From Microvirga solisilvae (lineage in GTDB: Bacteria; Pseudomonadota; Alphaproteobacteria; Rhizobiales; Beijerinckiaceae): a stretch of DNA of 64,000 nt. Positions within the stretch are counted from its first letter, which is position 1, and each line of letters begins with the position of its first letter. Location: NCBI RefSeq assembly GCF_022808595.1, contig NZ_JAKUCN010000003.1:62001-126000 (forward strand), read 5' to 3'. The notes beneath the pieces were generated by a model. The model made no database searches. It saw only the letters and a program-made list of their open reading frames with translations, and was not told the origin of the DNA. Made by a program: the position numbers and the translations under genes. Positions 42,665-51,617 of this stretch are shown one piece after another.

Positions 42665-42903
42665 GTCATCCCGGGGCTGCGAAGCAGAACCCGGGATCGT
42701 CGGCAAAATAAGGCGCGGGATTATCACCTCTCCTTGAGGGAGAGGTCGGACCGGAGGTCCGGGTGAGGGGTTACAGGTCCATCCGGAGAGGTCTCACCCC
42801 CCTCACCCTCGCTGCGCTCGACCTCTCCCCACCGGGGAGAGGTGACCAGAGCCATTTTCGTCGAACGATCCCGGATCTTCGCTACGCTCCGTCCGGGATG
42901 ACG
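42665..42903. repeat. Nested palindromic intergenic repeats
   Basis: Outer units (42665-42700 and inverted 42865-42903) are close relatives of those at 11691-11940. Inside lies a different palindrome of about 120 bases, with ends CACCTCTCC (42725) and GGAGAGGTG (42844) and internal GGTCGGACCGGAGGTCC. The whole separates thpR and the aldo-keto reductase. No gene is supported here. Confidence 0.78.
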
Positions 42904-42910
42904 CTTTGAT

Positions 42911-43954
42911 TTACGGGCAGGGATTGCAATGCTCGATGTGGATGGCGTCGATGCGCTTCTCCAGCTCCGGCGTGATCTTCACCTCGATGGAGGCGATATC
43001 CGTCTTCAACTGCGCCATCGAGGTCGCGCCGATGATGTTGGATGTCACGAAGGGACGGGAATTCACATAGGCCAGCGCCATCTGCGCCGGATCGAGGCCG
43101 AACTCCTTGGCGAGAGCGAGGTACTTGCGAATGGCCGCCTCGGCAGTGGCGTTCTCGTAGCGCTGGCCGCGATTGAACAATGTCGTGCGCGCGCCTGCAG
43201 GCCGTGCGCCGTCGAGATATTTGCCCGTGAGATAGCCTTGCGCCAGCGGCGAATAGGCGAGCAGGCTTACCTGCTCGCGCAGGCTCACTTCCGCCAGTCC
43301 CACCTCGTAGGTGCGGTTGAGCAGGTTATAGGCGTTCTGCACCGATTGCGCTCGCGCGTGGCCCTTGGCCTCCGCGTGCTTGAGGAAACTCATGGTGCCC
43401 CAGGCGCTCTCGTTGGAGAGGCCGAAATGGCGGATCTTTCCGGCCTTCACGAGGTCCGTCATGATCTCGACGGTCTCGCCGATCGGATGCGAATCGCCTT
43501 CCTGGTGACGATAGATCGTGTGGTTCGCGCCCCACTGCATCGGGCGGTCGGGCCAGTGGATCTGGTAGAGGTCGATATAATCGGTCTGGAGCCTTTTCAG
43601 GCTCTTGTTCACCGCCTCCTCGATCTGCTTGCGCGAGAGCTCGGCCTTGGAGCCGTCGTCGCGGAACCAGGTATTGTCCGAGCGGCCCACCACCTTAGTG
43701 GCGAGAATCACCTTGTCGCGGTTGGCCCGCGACTTGAACCAGGAGCCGATGATCTTTTCCGTCGAGCCCTGTGTCTCCGCCTTGGGCGGAATCGAATAGA
43801 GCTCTGCGGTGTCGAAGAAATTGATGCCCTGATCGAGGGCATAATCCATCTGCTCATGGCCCTCGGCCTCGGTGTTCTGTTGGCCCCAGGTCATGGTGCC
43901 GAGGCAGATGAGGCTGACATTGAGATCGGTGCGGCCAAGGCGGCGATATTGCAT
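42911..43954 (-). CDS. NADP(H)-dependent aldo-keto reductase (Tas-like)
   Basis: The 347-residue AKR-fold protein begins MQYRRLGRTDLNVSLICLG. It includes FFDTAELYS (catalytic Asp/Tyr), VILATKV (Lys) and DLYQIHWPDR (His) in the order of the family. The length and the GWGQ/TEAEGHEQMDYALDQG pattern match the Tas subgroup. The physiological substrate is unknown. It stands alone between a repeat block and the arylesterase gene, which ends 64 bases downstream on the same strand's upstream side. Confidence 0.92.
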   Translation of the reverse strand: MQYRRLGRTDLNVSLICLGTMTWGQQNTEAEGHEQMDYALDQGINFFDTAELYSIPPKAETQGSTEKIIGSWFKSRANRDKVILATKVVGRSDNTWFRDDGSKAELSRKQIEEAVNKSLKRLQTDYIDLYQIHWPDRPMQWGANHTIYRHQEGDSHPIGETVEIMTDLVKAGKIRHFGLSNESAWGTMSFLKHAEAKGHARAQSVQNAYNLLNRTYEVGLAEVSLREQVSLLAYSPLAQGYLTGKYLDGARPAGARTTLFNRGQRYENATAEAAIRKYLALAKEFGLDPAQMALAYVNSRPFVTSNIIGATSMAQLKTDIASIEVKITPELEKRIDAIHIEHCNPCP

Positions 43955-44018
43955 CGTTAAGGCTCCTCGCGGCGGTAGGCCACCGCGTCTGGAAAGAATC
44001 GTGGGCGCTGAAAGACGA

Positions 44019-44681
44019 TCAGCGCTGGGTCAGGCGGGCAAGAAACCTCTCGACCGAGGGCAGAATGCGCTCGACGATGGTCTCCACGCCCTTTGCCGTC
44101 GGGTGCAGGCCGTCGGCTAGGTTGAGAGACCGCTCGCCGGCCACCCCGTCGAGGAAGAAGGGATAGAGCACAAGGTCGTGCTTCTTCGCAATGTCGGAAT
44201 AGATGGTGTCGAATTTCTGGATGTAGTCAGCGCCCAGATTGCGGGAGGCATACATGCCAGCGAGCATCACCGGGATATTGCGGGCCTTCAAGCGCTCCAC
44301 GATGGTCTCGATATTCTTGCGGGTGCCTGCCGGATCGAGGCCGCGCAGCATGTCGTTGGCCCCAAGCTCGACGATCACCCCGTCCGTGCCGTCGGGAACG
44401 GACCAGTCGAGCCGGTCGAGGCCACCGGAAGAGGTGTCGCCCGAGACGCCTGCATTGGCGATCTCCACCTTGTATCCCTTAGCCTTGAGGGCCTTCTCCA
44501 GCACGACCGGGAAGGCCGCTTCCTGCGGTAGGTTGTAGCCGGCAGTCAGGCTGTCGCCGAGGGCCACGAGCTTCAGGGTCCTGTCCTGGGCGAGGGCGGC
44601 TGAGGAGGGGGTGAAGGCAGCGGTCAAGGCGAGAGCACACGCAAATATGATCGTCATGAATGGGCCGGATTGGCGCTTCAT
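44019..44681 (-). CDS. Periplasmic GDSL-type arylesterase / lysophospholipase (TesA-like)
   Basis: From the ATG at 44681 (GGGAAG upstream) the protein has 220 residues. It has a signal peptide to about ALAQ, the nucleophile block LVALGDSLTAGYNLP, the oxyanion Asn block VELGANDMLRG and the catalytic DGLHPTAKG near the end. This is the SGNH fold of TesA. It is divergent from an ATP-binding/permease pair, the same arrangement as tesA with ybbA-ybbP in E. coli. Substrate preference is not predicted. Confidence 0.93.
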   Translation of the reverse strand: MKRQSGPFMTIIFACALALTAAFTPSSAALAQDRTLKLVALGDSLTAGYNLPQEAAFPVVLEKALKAKGYKVEIANAGVSGDTSSGGLDRLDWSVPDGTDGVIVELGANDMLRGLDPAGTRKNIETIVERLKARNIPVMLAGMYASRNLGADYIQKFDTIYSDIAKKHDLVLYPFFLDGVAGERSLNLADGLHPTAKGVETIVERILPSVERFLARLTQR

Positions 44682-44748
44682 CGATAGGCTTCCCATCTAT
44701 GTCGGACTAAACAACGTTCAGCTTTTCAGTCTCCAACAGATCGGATGT

Positions 44749-45447
44749 ATGGGCATGAAGGACAAGGCCATTGCGCTTCACGATGTCGATTTGAGCCTCG
44801 GACGCGGGGCCGCGCGGGTGCATATCCTCAAGGGGATCTCACTCGGCGTCGACAAAGGCGAGGCGGTGGGGCTGGTCGGCCCTTCGGGCTCGGGCAAGTC
44901 CACCCTGCTCATGACCATGGCCGGCCTCGAGCGGCCCGATTCCGGCAAGGTGATCGTGGACGGCACCGATCTTTCGGGGCTCGATGAGGATGCGCTCGCC
45001 CGTTTTCGAGGCAGGCGCATCGGCATCGTGTTCCAGTCCTTTCATCTCGTGCCCACCATGACGGCGCTGGAAAACGTGGCGCTGCCCCTGGAACTTGCGG
45101 GCGAGGACGAGGCGTTCGAGCGCGCCGAGGCCGAGCTTCAGGCCGTGGGTTTGGGCCATCGCCTGCATCATTATCCGGCGCAGCTCTCCGGTGGCGAGCA
45201 GCAGCGCGTGGCCATTGCCCGCGCCATCGTGCCGAACCCGGCGATCCTGGTCGCGGACGAGCCCACCGGCAATCTCGACGAGAATACGGGCACGTCCATC
45301 GTCGATCTGCTCTTTGCCTTGAAGCGCGACCGCGGCGCGACCCTGGTGCTCGTGACGCACGATCTCAACCTCGCCCGCCTCTGCGACCGCACGGTGCGCT
45401 TGCGCTCGGGCCAGGTGGAGGCCGATGCGGCCTCGGCCGTGGCTTAA
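44749..45447 (+). CDS. ABC transporter ATPase (YbbA-like)
   Basis: The 232-residue MacB/LolD-type ATPase carries Walker A GPSGSGKST, Q-loop FQSFHLVPTM, signature LSGGEQQRVAIARAI and Walker B ILVADEPTGNLD. ATGs at 44749 and 44755 are both possible. The FtsX-type permease gene starts 13 bases after its stop and would be its partner. The pair is divergent from the arylesterase, as in the E. coli tesA-ybbA-ybbP locus. Confidence 0.93.
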   Translation: MGMKDKAIALHDVDLSLGRGAARVHILKGISLGVDKGEAVGLVGPSGSGKSTLLMTMAGLERPDSGKVIVDGTDLSGLDEDALARFRGRRIGIVFQSFHLVPTMTALENVALPLELAGEDEAFERAEAELQAVGLGHRLHHYPAQLSGGEQQRVAIARAIVPNPAILVADEPTGNLDENTGTSIVDLLFALKRDRGATLVLVTHDLNLARLCDRTVRLRSGQVEADAASAVA

Positions 45448-45460
45448 AGGGAGCGGTTCC

Positions 45461-48046
45461 ATGCATGGCACCCTCTCCACGCCGCAGCGGCGTCCCGCAT
45501 CCGATTCGAAAATGCCGCTCATCCTGCGTCTCGCCTTCCGCGAGCTGCGCGGAGGCCTGAAAGGCTTCGGCATCTTTCTCGCCTGCATCGCGCTCGGCGT
45601 CGCGGCGATTGCGAGCGTCTCCTCTCTTTCCCGCGCACTCACTGAGGGCATCTCTCGCGAAGGCCGCCGGATTCTCGGCGGCGACATGGCGTTCTCGCTG
45701 ATCCAGCGCGAGGCGAGCGCTCCTGAGCGGGCCTTTCTCGATTCGAAGGGGCAGGTGAACGTCGTCGCCTCCATGCGCGCCATGGTGGTGGCAGGCGAGA
45801 AAGGCTCCGGCCTCGTCGAGATGAAGGCGGTCGATGGCGGCTATCCCAATGTCGGCACGCTGGAGACCGCTCCGCAGATGCTGCCTGCTGACCTGTTTGC
45901 AGAGCGCAACGGCGCATATGGTGCGGTGGTCGATCCGGCCTTGCTCGCGCGCCTCGATCTGAAGGTGGGTGACCGGGTGACGGTGGGCGGCGCCAATGTA
46001 GAGCTGCGCGCGAGTCTCGTGACCGAGCCCGACCAGATCGCCGACGGCATCGGCTTCGGGCCGCGCCTGCTGATCTCGCAGGATGCGCTCCAGGCGACGG
46101 GCCTCGTGCAGCCCGGCAGTCTCGTGCGCTGGACCTATCGGCTTACCGTTCCGCAAAATCTGAATACGGAAGAGGGTCTTGCGCAGGTCGAAGCAGAGGC
46201 GGGCCGTGTTCTGCCGGAAGCAGGTTGGCGCATCCGCAACCGTCTCAACGCCGATCCGCGCTTTGCCAAGAATATCGAGCGCTTCACGCAATTCCTCACC
46301 CTCGTCGGTTTGACCGCTCTGCTGGTCGGCGGCGTGGGCGTGGCCAACGCGGTGCGCGGTTTCGTGGACCGCAAGCGCGCTTCCATCGCGACGCTCAAGA
46401 GCCTCGGCGCGCCGGGCGGGCAGGTGGTTCTGCTCTATCTCACGCAGGTGATGCTGATTGCAGCCTTGGGCATCGGTATCGGCCTCATGGTTGGTGCGGC
46501 CCTGCCATTCGTCATCACGGGTGCATTCGGTCATCTGTTGCCGATTCCGATTCAGCCGGTCATTGCGTTCGCCGAACTCGGCATCGCGCTTTTGTATGGC
46601 GTGCTCACCGCCTTGGTCTTCGCCATCGCGCCGCTGGGACGGGCTCATGACGTGCCGGTCTCAGGCCTGTTCCGCGACCAGATCGATCCGGAGCGGCGCT
46701 GGCCGCGCAAGCGCTATCTCACGGCGCTGGGCGTCTCCGTCATGTCGCTCGTGTCGCTCGCGGTCGTGGCAGCCTATGACCAGCGCATCGCGCTCATGTT
46801 CGTGGCGGCGGCCGCAGGCTCGTTCCTGCTGCTGCGGATCGTGGCGATGGGCATCATGGCGCTTGCCCGCCGCCTGCCGCGCCCGCGCCGCACGGCGCCG
46901 CGTCTGGCGCTCGCCAACATCCACCGTCCCGGCGCGCTCACGCCCTCGTTGGTGCTATCGCTGGGGCTTGGCATTACGCTTCTCGTGACCCTCTCGCTCA
47001 TCGATTCGAACCTGACGAAGCAGCTCACCCAGAGCCTGCCGCAGCAGGCACCGAGCTTCTTCTTCCTCGACATCCCGAACCAGCAGGCCGATGCCTTCGA
47101 GGGCTTTTTGAAGCAGCAGGCGGGCGACGCGCAGATCGAGCGCGTTCCGATGATGCGCGGACGTCTCGTGACGCTCGGTGGACGGCCCGTCTCCGAAGTG
47201 AGGGCGCCGGAGGATATCTCCTGGGTACTCGAGGGCGATCGCGGCATCACCTATGCCAAGACGCCGCCTGAAGGTTCCAAGCTCGTGCAGGGCGAATGGT
47301 GGCCTGAGGATTATCGCGGCAAGCCCCTCGTCTCCTTCGACGGCAAGATCGCGGAAGGCTTAGGGTTGAAGATCGGTGACGACATCACCGTCAATGTGCT
47401 CGGCCGCAACATCACGGCTACCATCGCGAATCTGCGCGAGATCGAGTGGCGCTCGCTCGGCATCAATTTCGTGATGGTGTTCTCGCCCAACACCTTCGCG
47501 GGCGCGCCGCATACGCATCTGGCCACCGTCACCTTCCCGAACGGGTCGGATGCGGCCACCGACGCCAAGATCCTGCGCAATTCCGGCCTGACCTATCCCA
47601 TGGTCTCGAGCGTTCGCGTGAAGGATGCGCTGGAGGCGGTGAACGATGTGGTCTCCCAGCTCGTCATGGCGATCCGGGGCGCGAGCTCGATCGCGTTGAT
47701 CGCGAGCCTCTTGGTTCTGGCCGGCGCCCTTGCGGCGGGCCATCGGGCGCGGCTCTACGATGCGGTGGTGCTGAAGACCCTGGGGGCCACCCGCACCCGG
47801 CTGCTTTCGGCCTATGCCCTGGAATACGGGCTGCTGGGTCTGGCGAGCGCGGTGTTCGGGCTGCTCGCCGGGGGCGTTGCCTCGTACTTCATCGTGACCC
47901 GTCTCATGAACTTAAGCTTCAGCTTAGATTTGTCGGGCGCTCTCGTGGCTTGTGCCTTGGCCGTTCTGGTGACCGTAGGCTTAGGCTTGATGGGAACGTG
48001 GCGGATCCTCAGTCAAAAACCGGCGCAATACTTGAGAAACCTTTAG
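45461..48046 (+). CDS. FtsX-domain ABC permease (YbbP-like)
   Basis: The 861-residue permease has an N-terminal membrane helix, an extracytoplasmic domain, FtsX helices at about residues 275-405, further helices at about 420-460, a second extracytoplasmic domain and a final FtsX set (residues 730-850). The paired FtsX layout is that of YbbP. KRASIATLKSLGAPGGQVVLLYL and DAVVLKTLGATRTRLLSAYALEYG are the matched coupling segments. AAGGGAG precedes the ATG at 45461. The partner is the YbbA-like ATPase just upstream. The substrate is unknown; an envelope export role is inferred. Confidence 0.92.
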   Translation: MHGTLSTPQRRPASDSKMPLILRLAFRELRGGLKGFGIFLACIALGVAAIASVSSLSRALTEGISREGRRILGGDMAFSLIQREASAPERAFLDSKGQVNVVASMRAMVVAGEKGSGLVEMKAVDGGYPNVGTLETAPQMLPADLFAERNGAYGAVVDPALLARLDLKVGDRVTVGGANVELRASLVTEPDQIADGIGFGPRLLISQDALQATGLVQPGSLVRWTYRLTVPQNLNTEEGLAQVEAEAGRVLPEAGWRIRNRLNADPRFAKNIERFTQFLTLVGLTALLVGGVGVANAVRGFVDRKRASIATLKSLGAPGGQVVLLYLTQVMLIAALGIGIGLMVGAALPFVITGAFGHLLPIPIQPVIAFAELGIALLYGVLTALVFAIAPLGRAHDVPVSGLFRDQIDPERRWPRKRYLTALGVSVMSLVSLAVVAAYDQRIALMFVAAAAGSFLLLRIVAMGIMALARRLPRPRRTAPRLALANIHRPGALTPSLVLSLGLGITLLVTLSLIDSNLTKQLTQSLPQQAPSFFFLDIPNQQADAFEGFLKQQAGDAQIERVPMMRGRLVTLGGRPVSEVRAPEDISWVLEGDRGITYAKTPPEGSKLVQGEWWPEDYRGKPLVSFDGKIAEGLGLKIGDDITVNVLGRNITATIANLREIEWRSLGINFVMVFSPNTFAGAPHTHLATVTFPNGSDAATDAKILRNSGLTYPMVSSVRVKDALEAVNDVVSQLVMAIRGASSIALIASLLVLAGALAAGHRARLYDAVVLKTLGATRTRLLSAYALEYGLLGLASAVFGLLAGGVASYFIVTRLMNLSFSLDLSGALVACALAVLVTVGLGLMGTWRILSQKPAQYLRNL

Positions 48047-48201
48047 ACGCTTGGATTCGACCCGGCGTTATAGAGGAACGGCGAGAGGATAATGGGAGGC
48101 AGCTCTGCGCGGCCTCCCGAAAAACCTTTTCACAAAAAGTTGAAGCTTGGCGTTGGCTCTTGCGGAGACAGGGGCGCCCCCTCATATTTCCTGCGTCGCC
48201 A

Positions 48202-48210
48202 TGCTATAGT
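48202..48210 (+). promoter_or_regulatory. Candidate extended -10 promoter for the BI-1 gene
   Basis: TGCTATAGT matches a TGN-extended -10 element and lies 68 bases before the BI-1 start. No matching -35 was found at normal spacing. A 7-bp stem (GGGAGGC 48094-48100 / GCCTCCC 48112-48118) upstream may end transcription of the permease gene. The rest of 48047-48277 holds no gene that I can support. Confidence 0.45.
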
Positions 48211-48277
48211 GGCGGCCAAAGGCTGATCCCCAGCCTTTCGAGGGAACAACAACGGGACACCGTGAGAAAGGACTCCG

Positions 48278-49042
48278 ATGCAACCGTATGAGCAAAACCA
48301 AAACGCCTATGGCACCGGCTTTGCCCGGACGGAGGCTCAGGTCGACCAGGGCCTGCGCACCTTCATGCTCGGCGTCTACAACAACATGGTCCTGGGCCTG
48401 GCCATTTCGGCTCTGGTCGCGCTTGGCATCAACATGGCGGCCGTCACGACAAATGACGCCGGCCGCATGGCGCTGACCGAGTTCGGACGCGTTCTGTATG
48501 GCACGCCTCTGATGTGGGTTGTGGCGCTGGCGCCTCTGGCCTTCATCTTCTTCTTCTCGTTCCGTATCGACCGCATGTCGGCCGCAACGGCGCGTATGAC
48601 CTTCTTCGCCTTCGCGGCGGTGATGGGCGCTTCGCTTTCGACGCTTCTGATCCGCTACACCGGCGCGAGCGTCGTGCAGGTGTTCTTCATCACGGCTGCC
48701 GCCTTCGGCGCGCTGTCGCTGTGGGGCTACACCACCCGCCGCAGCCTGTCGGGCATGGGCTCGTTCCTGATCATGGGTCTCGTCGGCCTGATCATCGCGT
48801 CGATCGTGAACATCTTCGTCGCGTCGAGCATGCTGCAGTTCGGCATTTCCGTGATCGGCGTTCTGATCTTCGCAGGCCTCACCGCCTACGATACGCAGAA
48901 GCTGAAGGAGATGTACCTGTACGGCAACTTCGACACTGAGGCTGCCGGCAAGGTCTCCGTCATGGGCGCGCTGACGCTCTATCTCGACTTCATCAACATG
49001 TTCCAGTTCCTGCTTGCCCTCGTCGGCAACCGGAACGAGTAA
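48278..49042 (+). CDS. Bax inhibitor-1/YccA family membrane protein
   Basis: The 254-residue protein has about seven hydrophobic helices and a polar N-terminus (QPYEQNQNAYGTG). Family marks are NNMVLGLAISALVALGI at the first helix and LIFAGLTAYDTQKLKEMY near the end, where the paired Asp is expected. Bacterial relatives (YccA, YetJ) are linked to protease control or calcium leak; the role here is unknown. A strong terminator follows at 49069-49096. Confidence 0.94.
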   Translation: MQPYEQNQNAYGTGFARTEAQVDQGLRTFMLGVYNNMVLGLAISALVALGINMAAVTTNDAGRMALTEFGRVLYGTPLMWVVALAPLAFIFFFSFRIDRMSAATARMTFFAFAAVMGASLSTLLIRYTGASVVQVFFITAAAFGALSLWGYTTRRSLSGMGSFLIMGLVGLIIASIVNIFVASSMLQFGISVIGVLIFAGLTAYDTQKLKEMYLYGNFDTEAAGKVSVMGALTLYLDFINMFQFLLALVGNRNE

Positions 49043-49068
49043 GAACACACGAAGCGAATGCTTCACGA

Positions 49069-49096
49069 GCCCCGGCCGAAAGGCCGGGGCTTTTTT
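49069..49096 (+). terminator. Intrinsic terminator of the BI-1 gene
   Basis: GCCCCGGCC (49069-49077) pairs with GGCCGGGGC (49082-49090) around GAAA and is followed by six Ts. It is 27 bases after the stop. Confidence 0.92.
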
Positions 49097-49139
49097 GTTG
49101 GGATTTGCGCGTCGCAGGGCTTCGCCTTACGAAGGGCGC

Positions 49140-49679
49140 ATGAGCCCCATCGTCCGCCCCTCCGCCGATACCGATATCCCCGCCATTGCCGCCATCTATG
49201 CGCATGCGGTGCTCACCGGCACGGCCTCCTTCGAGCTCGAGCCTCCTGCGCAGGATGAAATGGCGCGCCGCCGTACAAGTCTCTTGGAGGGCGGCTATCC
49301 CTATCTCGTGGCGGAGCGCGATGGTGAAGTCCTCGGCTATGCCTATGCGGGCGCCTATCGTACGCGGCCTGCCTATCGCTCCACGGTGGAGGATTCGATC
49401 TATGTCGCGCCCTCCGCGCAGGGCCAAGGCATCGGGCGCTTGCTGCTCGAAGCGCTGATCAAGGAATGCGAGGCACTCGATTTCAGGCTTATGGTTGCCG
49501 TCATCGGCGATGAGGAGTCGAAAGGCTCCATCAGCCTGCATCGCAGTCTTGGATTCGAGCCCGTGGGAATCCTCAAAGGCATCGGCTACAAGCACGGACG
49601 CTGGCTCTCCACCGTACTCATGCAGCGTCCGCTCGGACGAGGCCCATCGGAACCGCCGACACGGCCCATTCTCTCGTAA
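49140..49679 (+). CDS. GNAT acetyltransferase (phosphinothricin acetyltransferase-like)
   Basis: The 179-residue GNAT protein has VRPSADTDIPAIAAIYAHAVLTGTASFE in outline, the CoA-binding APSAQGQGIGRLLLEALI, and LHRSLGFEPVGILKGIGYKHGRWL. This pattern is shared with Pat/YncA acetyltransferases that act on amino-acid-like compounds. The physiological substrate is unknown. The ATG at 49140 gives the usual start. The MFS gene begins five bases after its stop. Confidence 0.92.
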   Translation: MSPIVRPSADTDIPAIAAIYAHAVLTGTASFELEPPAQDEMARRRTSLLEGGYPYLVAERDGEVLGYAYAGAYRTRPAYRSTVEDSIYVAPSAQGQGIGRLLLEALIKECEALDFRLMVAVIGDEESKGSISLHRSLGFEPVGILKGIGYKHGRWLSTVLMQRPLGRGPSEPPTRPILS

Positions 49680-49684
49680 TCTCC

Positions 49685-50938
49685 ATGTTCGCTTCCATCA
49701 TCGCCAAGCCGCGCGGCGGCCTCTGGGACAATCCCGATTTCCTGCGTCTCTGGGCAGCCCAGAGCCTCTCCGCCATCGGCACCCGCTTCACCCGCGAGGG
49801 CCTGCCGATCATCGCGGCCCTGTCGCTCGGGGCCACGGCCATGGATCTCGGCCTGCTGATCGCATTGAGCGCCTTGCCGGGCGTGCTGCTCAGCCCCTTC
49901 GTCGGAGCCTGGATCGACCGCACCCGCCGGCGGCGCGTGCTCATCCTGGCGGACATGGCGCGTGCCGCCGCACTCCTGACGCTTCCTGTGGCGGCCTGGC
50001 TCGATGCGATCACCATCGGTCAGGTCATGGGCGTTGCCACTATCGTCGCGCTGTTTTCCATGGTCTTCCAGACGGCTGACAACGCCTATCTGCCGAGCGT
50101 GATTGAGAAGGATCAACTCCTCGAAGGCAATTCAAAGCTTGCGACCACCGATGCGGTGGCCGAGGTCGTGGGCCCTGCCACCGCAGGCGTTGCGATCCAG
50201 CTTCTCACGGCACCTTTCGCGATTCTCTTCGATGCCTTGTCCTATCTCTGGTCGGCTGTTCTGCTGGCGTCCATTCGTCGGCCCGAAAAGCCCGTCGAGA
50301 TGGGTGAACAAGCACCTGATCTCTGGCGCGAGACGGCGGAAGGCCTGCGTTTCGTGTTCGGGCATCCGACTTTAAGACCGCTGACGCTCTGCTTTGCGAC
50401 GCTCATGTTCTCACTGTCGGTCTTCGCGCCGCTCTACGTGCTTTTCGCCGTGCGCGAACTCGGCATTCCGCCGGGCATTCTCGGCTTCGTCATCGCGCTC
50501 GGTGGCATCAGCGCCGTGATCGGCGCGCGTCTCTCGGCGCGTGTGGGAAAAGGCATCGCGCCGCGCAAGCTGCTGATTACCGTGCTGGTGATCTATGGAT
50601 TGGGCACGAGCTTCATTCCGCTCGCTCAAGGCCCGCTCTGGCTTGCCGTGACCTTGCTGTGCATGGGACAGCTCTTCGGCGATGGGCTTTACGTGGTCCT
50701 TCACACCCATATGGCGGCTTTGCGCCAGCAGGTGACGCCCGATGCGCTTCGCGGTCGCGAAGGCGGCGTCGTGCATCTCTTGAGCGTCGGGCTCGGCCTT
50801 GTTGCAGCACTCGTGGCAGGCTTTCTCGCCGATATCATCGGCATTCGCCCGATCCTGTGGGCGGGCGCGCTCGGCATCTTCGTGTCAGCGCTGTGGCTGC
50901 TTCGCATGCCGAATGTCAGCGCTGACAAATTTTCCTGA
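49685..50938 (+). CDS. MFS transporter
   Basis: The 417-residue transporter has about 12 helices. The N-terminal NPDFLRLWAAQSLSAIGTRFTREGLPIIAAL and the loop WIDRTRRRRVLILADMARA (motif-A-like) are visible in outline. It belongs to the MFS group close to macrolide/antibiotic efflux (MFS_3) by sequence feel, but the substrate is not assigned. It follows the GNAT gene by five bases and probably shares its transcript. It converges with the DUF2794 gene 12 bases on. Confidence 0.9.
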   Translation: MFASIIAKPRGGLWDNPDFLRLWAAQSLSAIGTRFTREGLPIIAALSLGATAMDLGLLIALSALPGVLLSPFVGAWIDRTRRRRVLILADMARAAALLTLPVAAWLDAITIGQVMGVATIVALFSMVFQTADNAYLPSVIEKDQLLEGNSKLATTDAVAEVVGPATAGVAIQLLTAPFAILFDALSYLWSAVLLASIRRPEKPVEMGEQAPDLWRETAEGLRFVFGHPTLRPLTLCFATLMFSLSVFAPLYVLFAVRELGIPPGILGFVIALGGISAVIGARLSARVGKGIAPRKLLITVLVIYGLGTSFIPLAQGPLWLAVTLLCMGQLFGDGLYVVLHTHMAALRQQVTPDALRGREGGVVHLLSVGLGLVAALVAGFLADIIGIRPILWAGALGIFVSALWLLRMPNVSADKFS

Positions 50939-50950
50939 TGCGGGCCTGCC

Positions 50951-51331
50951 TCAGTTCGACACGACCTTCGGCTTGTCGAGCACGCGCAGCACACGATCGA
51001 GCTCGTGTCCGCGCTTGAGAATCAGGCCTGTGGAGACGATCACCGAATAGGCTCCCTGCCGCTTGGCGAGCTTGGGATCCTTCTCGATGCGATAAAGTGG
51101 CATTTCGGATGTGCGCCGGTAGATCGAAAAGACGGCTTTGTCGGGTGTGAAATCGATGGCGTAATCGCGCCATTCGCCTGCAGCCACCATGCGCCCGTAG
51201 AGATTGAGAATCGTCTGCAACTCGGCACGATCGAAGGCAACTTGCTTCGACGCGGTGGGAAAGGGCACGATGTGAGCCGAACTCTGCATCGCGCCGCCAC
51301 GCAGCGGCTCTGAGACGTCACCCTCGCTCAT
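50951..51331 (-). CDS. DUF2794 family protein
   Basis: The 126-residue protein carries VAFDRAELQTILNLYGRMVAAGEWRDYAIDF in outline and ASEMPLYRIEKDPKLAKRQGAYSVI-type text typical of DUF2794, a family largely restricted to alphaproteobacteria and without known function. The ATG at 51331 has GGGAG upstream. 51346 is an alternative. The protein is soluble-looking with no motif suggesting an enzyme. Confidence 0.9.
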   Translation of the reverse strand: MSEGDVSEPLRGGAMQSSAHIVPFPTASKQVAFDRAELQTILNLYGRMVAAGEWRDYAIDFTPDKAVFSIYRRTSEMPLYRIEKDPKLAKRQGAYSVIVSTGLILKRGHELDRVLRVLDKPKVVSN

Positions 51332-51494
51332 GAAAGCTCCCATCATCCGTTACCTTGAAACTGATGATGGGACCGGCCCGCGAGCGGATCAAGCCATTGA
51401 GGTGAAATGAATCACCGCTTCTTTTGCAAATCTTATTCCTGCCTCATTCGTGCCCCTAAGGTGCCTCACTGGGTATCGTAAATACTCAAGTTGC

Positions 51495-51617
51495 CTCGAC
51501 GGCCCGGCTTATCCATCGGCTTGGACACGTCAGCCCCCCAGCCCTCCAGGCCTCTGGAGAGCCGGGCCACCAACCCTCGAGACACATCAGGCCGCCTTTC
51601 AGGCGGCCTTTCTTTTT
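51495..51617 (+). ncRNA. Candidate small RNA with its own terminator
   Basis: A long stem (CTCGA 51495-51499 with TCGAG 51577-51581; GGCCCGGCT 51501-51509 with AGCCGGGCC 51560-51568) encloses a hairpin CTCCAG/CTGGAG (51544-51549/51554-51559). C-rich single strands (CCCCCC, CCCTCC) lie in the loop. An intrinsic terminator follows. No + strand gene leads into it: both flanking genes are on the minus strand. The 5' end is unknown and may be near 51460. I do not recognise a known RNA family. Confidence 0.5.
51589..51616 (+). terminator. Orphan plus-strand intrinsic terminator
   Basis: AGGCCGCC (51589-51596) pairs with GGCGGCCT (51602-51609) around TTTCA, followed by TTCTTTTTT. On the minus strand no T-run follows the hairpin. 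No + strand gene precedes it within several hundred bases. Confidence 0.85.
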
